A stretch of DNA of 6,844 nt from Candidatus Zixiibacteriota bacterium. Lineage in GTDB: Bacteria > Zixibacteria > MSB-5A5 > GN15 > FEB-12. The DNA is taken from the NCBI GenBank assembly GCA_003641405.1, contig QNAF01000142.1, forward strand, positions 1-6,844, in the 5' to 3' direction. A program made the position numbers and the translations under genes. The notes under the pieces were generated by a model. The model had not been told where the DNA came from. It was given only the letters and a program-made list of their open reading frames with translations, and made no database searches. This document shows positions 1 through 4,151 of the stretch, in pieces (within the stretch, counting starts at the first letter, position 1; every line of letters starts with the position of its first letter).

Positions 1-59
1 ACAGCCTCATAGGTATTCCTGGTAACTTTTCCCAGATCATCCAAGGATTGATGTTTCAT
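1..59 (-). CDS. rpoZ: RNA polymerase omega subunit, N-terminal fragment (cut by window edge)
   Basis: Only the first 19 codons are visible; they read MKHQSLDDLGKVTRNTYEA and then run off the window. The N-x-[YF]-E-A-V pattern near residue 15 is typical of the omega N-terminus, just ahead of its conserved region. Omega is a small accessory subunit that helps fold and assemble the beta-prime subunit of RNA polymerase. The ATG at 59-57 is preceded by a clear Shine-Dalgarno. The gene sits 31 nt after the gmk stop, and gmk followed by rpoZ is a very common bacterial order, which strongly supports the call from so short a fragment. It is probably co-transcribed with yicC and gmk. The conserved core of omega lies outside the window, so identity rests on these few residues and on context. 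Confidence 0.8.
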   Translation of the reverse strand, partial: MKHQSLDDLGKVTRNTYEA

Positions 60-68
60 TTACGTTGC

Positions 69-74
69 TCTCCC
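69..74 (-). promoter_or_regulatory. Ribosome binding site of rpoZ
   Basis: GGGAGA on the minus strand, 9 nt before the ATG at 59-57. It is a good purine-rich match at normal spacing and fixes the start of the truncated rpoZ. It lies in the 31-nt gmk-rpoZ gap, in which I see no terminator or promoter. Confidence 0.65.
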
Positions 75-90
75 GTCTGTAAACAGATAT

Positions 91-720
91 CTAACCGGTA
101 ATCTTCCGGATTTGTTCCTTACTAATATTCTCAAGGCGACAGCTATGCGCTGCAATAATGCTGAGCACGTTCTTAACGGCTTTGTCGAGTTCCCGATTCA
201 CAACGACATAATCGAAGCCGAATTTGCGAAAAGAACGCATCTCACGCTTCGCATTCCGAAAGCGAACAGTCAATTGTTTGGACGTTTCCGTACCGCGCGC
301 CCGCAGCCGCTCTTTTAGGGCCGTCACAGAAGGCGGCAGCACGAAAATCGAAATGGCATCAGGAAACTCCTTGCGCAACTTGCCGGCACCTGCCACATCC
401 ACGTCAAGAAGCATCACTCCGCCACTCTTTCGCACTTTGTCTAACGGCCCATGTGGCGTCCCGTACTTGTACTGATGAACGTCACAGTGTTCGGCAAAAA
501 AGCGCTGCTTGACCAGCTTGTCGAATTTCTCAGGGGTCACGAAATGGTACTCTCGGCCATCACGTTCGCCCGTCCTTCTTGCTCGAGTTGTATAGGAAAT
601 CGAGAAAGACCAGCCTTCTGCTCGGCGTTTACGCGAGAGAAGCTTGCGACAGATCGAAGTCTTGCCACCCCCGGAGGGTGAGGATATGATCACAATCTTG
701 CCTGGTTTCTGTGTAGTCAA
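91..720 (-). CDS. gmk: Guanylate kinase
   Basis: Cytosolic enzyme that phosphorylates GMP (and dGMP) to GDP with ATP, an essential step in guanine nucleotide supply. At 209 residues it has the usual bacterial length (about 200-210). Visible features: a P-loop at residues 14-21 (SPSGGGKT, Lys20); the GMP-binding stretch at 40-60, with Ser42, Arg46, Arg49 and Tyr58 at the positions known from the family; Glu77; the YGT motif at 86-88; LDVDV at 105-109 with Asp106; the SIFVLPPS core strand at 124-131; the lid region RLRARGTE at 138-145; and the C-terminal DYVVVN at 170-175. All expected active-site residues are present, so it should be active. The start is a TTG (720-718): no ATG or GTG is available before the P-loop, and a GGACGGGAA ribosome site lies 6 nt upstream. 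It begins 16 nt after the yicC stop and precedes rpoZ, so it is the middle gene of a three-gene operon. Confidence 0.97.
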   Translation of the reverse strand: MTTQKPGKIVIISSPSGGGKTSICRKLLSRKRRAEGWSFSISYTTRARRTGERDGREYHFVTPEKFDKLVKQRFFAEHCDVHQYKYGTPHGPLDKVRKSGGVMLLDVDVAGAGKLRKEFPDAISIFVLPPSVTALKERLRARGTETSKQLTVRFRNAKREMRSFRKFGFDYVVVNRELDKAVKNVLSIIAAHSCRLENISKEQIRKITG

Positions 721-736
721 GTTCGATTCCCGTCCG

Positions 737-1612
737 TTACTCTGCGTTCTGAACCATTTCGCGGAGTTTCTCGACTTCTTCTTTGAGGGCTATAGCCTGA
801 CTTGATATATCGAAATCGCCAGATTTTGAGCCAATCGTATTGGCTTCGCGGTTCATTTCCTGAAGGATGAAATTCAATCGTCGCCCTACCGCACCTTTCG
901 ACTTTAACGTCGTCGCATATTGTTCAATATGGCTTTGGAATCTGATGCACTCTTCGTTGACATCGGTACGCTCAGCAAAAACCGTGATTTCTTCTTCCAG
1001 CCTGCCAGCATTAGGTGCCGGTCCGTCGAGCAGTTCCTCAATTCGAGTCCTGAGCTTCTTTGCGTAAACCTCGACCGCTTTTGAAGTCTTCTTCTCCACT
1101 TTCTTCACTTTTGAGGAGAGGACCTTAAGACTTTTCTGCATATCGGCAGCCATGAACTGCCCTTCTTTGGCACGCATTGCCAGAAACGGCTTCAGAGCGC
1201 TGGCTATCGTTTTGCTGAGAGCAGTGCCGACAAGCTTCAGATCAAGATCAGCTCTTTCGGGAACCACAATATCTGGAATTGCCAACAGGTCACTGACCGA
1301 AAGATCACCGGCGAGTTTCAATTCCTTACCCAGTTGTTGCAGTTGACGGTGGTATGACCGAGCAAGGTTCTTATTGATATGTGCCCGATTGGAGCCATTG
1401 TCGGGCTCTGCGAAATTGACATACAGAGTTACTTTGCCACGGTCAAGCTTGGCCGCAAGTTGTTCTCTGATCTGTGGTTCCAGGGCAGAAAGCGGTTTTG
1501 GCAGACGGATAGACAACTCGAGAAAGCGGTTATTCACGCCTGAAATTTCTACTGTAAACCTGCCGAGCCGACTGTCCAACTGGGCCCGACCGAAACCTGT
1601 CATTGAATTCAT
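737..1612 (-). CDS. yicC: YicC/YloC family endoribonuclease
   Basis: A 291-residue protein of normal family length (E. coli YicC is about 287). It begins with the family signature SMTGFGRA at residues 3-10 and has the N-terminal YicC domain over about residues 1-160, including EISGVNNRFLEL at 22-33 and RGKVTLYV at 58-65. A lysine-rich linker at about 160-190 follows, then the C-terminal DUF1732 domain at about 205-291, with conserved ERTDVNEE at 214-221, RFQSH at 224-228, GRRLNFILQEMNRE at 243-256 and the ALKEEVEKLREMVQN end. Family members in E. coli and Bacillus have been reported as endoribonucleases, and the E. coli protein has been linked to small-RNA decay; activity here is inferred from similarity. 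The ATG at 1612-1610 is chosen over the internal ATG at 1603-1601 because homologues carry a few residues before SMTGFG and because GTGAG lies 6 nt upstream. It is the first gene of the yicC-gmk-rpoZ operon. Confidence 0.95.
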   Translation of the reverse strand: MNSMTGFGRAQLDSRLGRFTVEISGVNNRFLELSIRLPKPLSALEPQIREQLAAKLDRGKVTLYVNFAEPDNGSNRAHINKNLARSYHRQLQQLGKELKLAGDLSVSDLLAIPDIVVPERADLDLKLVGTALSKTIASALKPFLAMRAKEGQFMAADMQKSLKVLSSKVKKVEKKTSKAVEVYAKKLRTRIEELLDGPAPNAGRLEEEITVFAERTDVNEECIRFQSHIEQYATTLKSKGAVGRRLNFILQEMNREANTIGSKSGDFDISSQAIALKEEVEKLREMVQNAE

Positions 1613-1640
1613 ACTTTACTCACGGCTAAAAGCAAGCCTG

Positions 1641-1668
1641 AAAATAGAGCCTAAACAGGGATTGTCAA
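1641..1668 (-). promoter_or_regulatory. Sigma-70-type promoter for yicC-gmk-rpoZ
   Basis: On the minus strand a perfect -35 TTGACA (1668-1663) is followed after 16 nt by TATTTT (1646-1641), a 4/6 match to the -10 consensus. Transcription would begin near 1634, giving a short leader of about 20 nt before the yicC ATG at 1612. The element fits entirely into the 64-nt gap between the stop of the receiver/HisKA gene at 1677 and yicC. It gives the housekeeping operon its own start independent of the signalling genes upstream. No terminator is visible in the gap, so read-through from upstream is also possible. Confidence 0.6.
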
Positions 1669-1676
1669 CTGATATT

Positions 1677-2396
1677 CTATGAGCCGTTGCGCTTCGGGGA
1701 TTTCTCAGAAAGACTGTCAGATCTGCGAATGTTGAGCAACGGTCCTGCGGGTGTGCTTTTTACAAACGGCTGGCGTATCTGAGACAAATCCACAAGAGCT
1801 GTTTCGATTCGCTGTGCGGACTCCTGAATAATGCGAAGTTTCTCGGTTTCCTCCGGAGACAGACGGTAACCGTTGGTTAGAAGCAGCTCGGTTGTCCCCA
1901 GAATCGTTGTAAGCGGATTATTGATCTCGTGGGTCAACGTGTTAACCGTCAGTTGGATCACTGATGAGCAGTCCGGACGCTTTAGTATGTCATGAGAGCC
2001 GCAGTCATTGATCGATGATTCGCCGCTCAGAACATATCGGTCAACTACCTCAAGCAACCCATCCGATAACTCGTCTTCCACTGTAATGAACTCATCACTC
2101 AGGGAATTCGCTGTTGCCACAGCAGTTTCAGGTGATTCCTGTCTGCCGATTGCGAGAAGACCGGCGCCTTGTGCTGCCCCTCGCAGTATTTCCCACCCAC
2201 TCCTGGTGAGCATCTCACAACTAACGATAACGATATCATGGTTTTGACGTCGAAGTTCAGACAGAGCGGCCTTCAGTGAATGGAAAACCGACACCACAGA
2301 CAGCGGGAACCGGTCTCCAAGTTCCCGTTGAAGGAGCAGGGCTCGATATCGATTGTGCTCCAGCACCATAATATGACTGGTTGGTGTCATCATCAC
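1677..2396 (-). CDS. Degenerate receiver domain fused to a HisKA dimerisation domain, no ATPase domain
   Basis: A soluble 239-residue protein. Residues 8-122 have receiver (CheY-like) architecture: the first strand at 9-13, HDIVIV at 53-58, and SGWEIL at 66-71. Key residues are missing: the phospho-acceptor Asp position holds Ser59, the N-terminal acidic pair is Glu13-His14, the Thr/Ser position is about Gly84 and the conserved Lys is about Val106. It is therefore a pseudo-receiver, unlikely to take phosphate in the usual way. After a linker, residues 146-212 form a convincing HisKA domain with an intact H-box, THEINNPLTTILG at 155-167 (His156), of the HEINNPL type. The protein ends about 25 residues later with a Ser/Lys/Arg-rich tail and has no HATPase domain, so any phosphorylation must come from another protein. 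The start is either GTG 2396 or ATG 2393; GGAG at 2406-2403 lies 6 or 9 nt upstream. It lies 3 nt after the PAS-PAS gene and is very probably translationally coupled to it. A scaffold, phosphotransfer or regulatory-partner role is inferred. Confidence 0.85.
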   Translation of the reverse strand: MMMTPTSHIMVLEHNRYRALLLQRELGDRFPLSVVSVFHSLKAALSELRRQNHDIVIVSCEMLTRSGWEILRGAAQGAGLLAIGRQESPETAVATANSLSDEFITVEDELSDGLLEVVDRYVLSGESSINDCGSHDILKRPDCSSVIQLTVNTLTHEINNPLTTILGTTELLLTNGYRLSPEETEKLRIIQESAQRIETALVDLSQIRQPFVKSTPAGPLLNIRRSDSLSEKSPKRNGS

Positions 2397-2399
2397 AGG

Positions 2400-3905
2400 T
2401 TACTCCGGCCCTGTCGGAAGGGACACGACAACAGCAAGCCCCCCGGCCTCGGGAATTTCCAGGTCAATAAGTCCGCCAACCGATGTCACCAGTTCACGTG
2501 CCAGCGACAGATCAGCTCTCTCTCCCTGCCTACACGGCGTTTCCTGTGAATATGTGCTGCCAGGATAATCAAACACCGTCTCGATATTATCATGTGGAAT
2601 CGTTACGGCATCACTGATAACGACAATCCGACAGTAACCATCAGCAAGCGAAGCAGACACTGTAATGGATACTAACTCATCGGAAGTACACTGCGCCATA
2701 TAGCCAAGAATGTACTTGAGTGCCATGGTGACTCTATTGCGGCTGAGTCGTACTTTCGGCAAGTCGGCGCACTCAACGCTGACTGACAAGCTTGGGTGTT
2801 CTGAGCAGAAATCATGTGCTAGTCGATCCAGCATGATTTCGATATCGGTCGGCTCCGGTCTCTCCTCGCTTGCTATTGATCGTGCCGCATCATTAATATC
2901 TGATACAACGCTGCCAGCCGTTTTCATCTGGCAGTCAAGAAGATTAAGATGGAAACTTCCATCTTGATTGAGATCACGGCTATGCTCTAACTGCAATTTC
3001 TCAAGAGTACCGTATCCCGCCTTCAGGCAAGAGTACACGTGCTCCAGCAACTGCGTCAGGAACTCTCTGCTAAGACGTGTGTGTACCGGTCCACCCGGCA
3101 ACGCTGTTGGCTGGAAGACCAGGAAACTGCTGAGGTCATCTGAACCAGGTGCAAGTCTCAGCACGGTCAAACCGGTCTCATAGCCAGAAGGAAGAGTTAC
3201 AGACAACGTCAAGTCAGGTGGGAATTCGGTCTTTGAACAGGTCTCGAAGTACGTACTGACCGTCTCGGAAAGCCCCGAAGCACCATAAGAGCCCAGAGAG
3301 CGCACCAGTTCCCAGACGGTGTCACCGATCCCTGCGGGGCCAAAGTGGCGCATTAGCGCCTGATTGCTATCAAGTATCGCACCACGACTATCTGATAGTA
3401 CCGCGCCGATTCCGGCTCGACCAAGCAGTTCTACTGTCGAGAAAGTGCTTAAAGCGGTGAAACCCGTACTTTCTGTCGGTGACTGATCCTCCGAAAGTTG
3501 TTGAGCGGGGTCCACAGCTTCTTCAACTTGTGGTGACTCCAGCACTTCATCGGAAATGATATCGGGATAGACGATGATATTGAAATTGACAGGCGTTCCC
3601 CCGCGAAGGTTCGGAGACAGTATTATGGTAGCTCGCCTGCGCATGTCGCTGCCGCTCAGCAATATCACGTTGACAGCATCATGGAAAGCCTCGTAGTAGT
3701 TTCTGTTACCAATGATCCCATCAATAACCTCGTGGCATGAGGGATCTAGGAACTCTATGAGCGGCTTACCGAATAACTCAACCTGGTCAAGCCCGAACAG
3801 CTTTTCGGCCTGCTCGTCAGCAAAGACAAAGCGACCCTTGCGATCTATACGACATAGGGCGCAACGCACCACTTGCGTTTTCTGTGTGCACGTAGATGTA
3901 GTCAT
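2400..3905 (-). CDS. PAS-PAS sensor protein with degenerate histidine kinase region
   Basis: About 501 residues, no signal peptide or membrane segment, so probably cytosolic. Domains: PAS 1 at about 13-116 (CRIDRKGRFVFADEQAEKLFG at its start is typical); an acidic linker at 117-155; PAS 2 at about 158-268 (VLSDSRGAILDSNQALMRHFG); a DHp-like helical segment at about 277-345, where His289 lies in LEHVYSCLKAGYG but the following Glu and the Pro of the H-box are lost; and an HATPase-like segment at about 354-498. In the last, the N-box region (MALKYILGYMAQ, 394-405) lacks its Asn residues, the G1 box is SDAVTIP (only Asp432 kept), and the G2 box GxGLGL is replaced by RADLSL at 463-468. The C-terminal GG(x)nVVVSLP ending is still recognisable. 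The fold is probably kept while ATP binding is probably lost. The ATG at 3905 is preferred: an extension to 3995 would add a Cys/Arg-rich stretch unlike any PAS flank. Ligand and partner are unknown; the adjacent receiver/HisKA protein is the obvious candidate partner. Confidence 0.85.
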   Translation of the reverse strand: MTTSTCTQKTQVVRCALCRIDRKGRFVFADEQAEKLFGLDQVELFGKPLIEFLDPSCHEVIDGIIGNRNYYEAFHDAVNVILLSGSDMRRRATIILSPNLRGGTPVNFNIIVYPDIISDEVLESPQVEEAVDPAQQLSEDQSPTESTGFTALSTFSTVELLGRAGIGAVLSDSRGAILDSNQALMRHFGPAGIGDTVWELVRSLGSYGASGLSETVSTYFETCSKTEFPPDLTLSVTLPSGYETGLTVLRLAPGSDDLSSFLVFQPTALPGGPVHTRLSREFLTQLLEHVYSCLKAGYGTLEKLQLEHSRDLNQDGSFHLNLLDCQMKTAGSVVSDINDAARSIASEERPEPTDIEIMLDRLAHDFCSEHPSLSVSVECADLPKVRLSRNRVTMALKYILGYMAQCTSDELVSITVSASLADGYCRIVVISDAVTIPHDNIETVFDYPGSTYSQETPCRQGERADLSLARELVTSVGGLIDLEIPEAGGLAVVVSLPTGPE

Positions 3906-3931
3906 ATGCGCACCACGGTGCAGTTTCCTCC
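3903..3931 (-). promoter_or_regulatory. Unusual translation start region: distant Shine-Dalgarno with hairpin in the spacer
   Basis: A strong GGAGG (3931-3927) lies 21 nt before the ATG (3905-3903) of the PAS-PAS gene, too far for normal use. Between them is an inverted repeat, GCACC and GGTGC, at 3921-3917 and 3914-3910, which can fold as a 4-bp stem with a 4-nt loop. Removing its 12 nt would leave a 9-nt spacing. Alternatives are the weak GGTG (3914-3911) 5 nt before the ATG, or a tiny GTG-initiated leader frame (3916-3902) whose TGA overlaps the ATG. The sequence does not decide between them. Confidence 0.4.
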
Positions 3932-4000
3932 GATTCACACCATTTGGACAACAGCAGAGTCTGTTCCGAGCACACTCCTGCCGTACAGCCCACACGTTGA

Positions 4001-4029
4001 TTTATCGGCACTTAGCTTGAAAATGTTGA
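4001..4029 (-). promoter_or_regulatory. Weak candidate promoter for the PAS-PAS / receiver-HisKA pair
   Basis: On the minus strand TCAACA (4029-4024, 4/6 match to the -35) is separated by 17 nt from GATAAA (4006-4001, 4/6 match to the -10). Transcription would start near 3994, giving a leader of about 90 nt. Matches of this quality occur by chance, so support comes mainly from correct spacing and position. The direct repeats at 4083-4067 would lie roughly 70-90 bp upstream of the start, a plausible activator position. Confidence 0.3.
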
Positions 4030-4066
4030 CTAGGCACGATACATGTTTCACTGGTCCGCAGCGAAA

Positions 4067-4083
4067 TTGAAACAGGTTGAAAC
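4067..4083. repeat. Direct repeat TTGAAAC-N3-TTGAAAC, possible regulator-binding site
   Basis: Two identical 7-bp copies of TTGAAAC (4067-4073 and 4077-4083) are spaced 10 bp apart, one helical turn, as in many tandem regulator boxes. A related inverted copy, TGTTTCA, lies at 4044-4050. The right copy also overlaps an inverted repeat, AAACAG (4070-4075) and CTGTTT (4083-4088), with a 7-nt loop. Position upstream of the PAS-PAS gene suggests an operator or activator site; a role in RNA is also possible. Confidence 0.35.
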
Positions 4084-4151
4084 TGTTTGCAGCGGTCCTG
4101 TGGTGCCGCCCGGTTGACCGGTCTTATGACTATTCGCAGTAGATTATCGCG

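Larger units (their letters stand above)
3906..4151. other. 246-bp intergenic region between asmA-like gene and PAS-PAS gene
   Basis: No credible gene is present. Reading on the minus strand it contains, in order, an inverted repeat CCGGT-TG-ACCGG (4121-4110), a direct-repeat pair (4083-4067), a weak candidate promoter (4029-4001) and the translation start region of the PAS-PAS gene. No stem followed by a T-run is seen after the asmA-like stop, so the end of that transcript is unclear. The size and content suggest that regulation of the signalling pair is sited here. Confidence 0.6.

Noticed and set aside
1624..1638. GGCT-7-AGCC hairpin between the receiver/HisKA gene and yicC
   Set aside because: It has only 4 bp, no T-run, and overlaps the predicted promoter start region; not a credible terminator or attenuator.
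1374..1682. Plus-strand open frame of 102 codons opposite yicC
   Set aside because: It is antisense to a well-recognised gene, with low-information composition and no ribosome site of note.
3906..3995. Longer N-terminus of the PAS-PAS protein starting at 3995
   Set aside because: The 30 extra residues are Cys/Arg-rich and unlike a PAS flank, and the extension would run across the strong GGAGG site and the candidate hairpin.
3712..4020. Plus-strand open frame of 102 codons
   Set aside because: It lies mostly antisense to the PAS-PAS gene, has biased Arg/Ser/Cys composition typical of shadow frames and no recognisable domain.
4026..4031. TTGACT on the plus strand as a -35 of a divergent promoter
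   Set aside because: There is no matching -10 at proper spacing and no plus-strand gene to serve.
4070..4088. AAACAG-7-CTGTTT stem as the terminator of the asmA-like gene
   Set aside because: The stem is AT-rich with 6 bp and is followed by a mixed sequence rather than a T-tract; it is better read as part of the TTGAAAC repeat cluster.
4110..4121. CCGGT-TG-ACCGG inverted repeat just after the asmA-like stop, as a terminator
   Set aside because: The arms leave only a 2-nt loop (or a 4-bp stem with a 4-nt loop) and no T-run follows on the minus strand.
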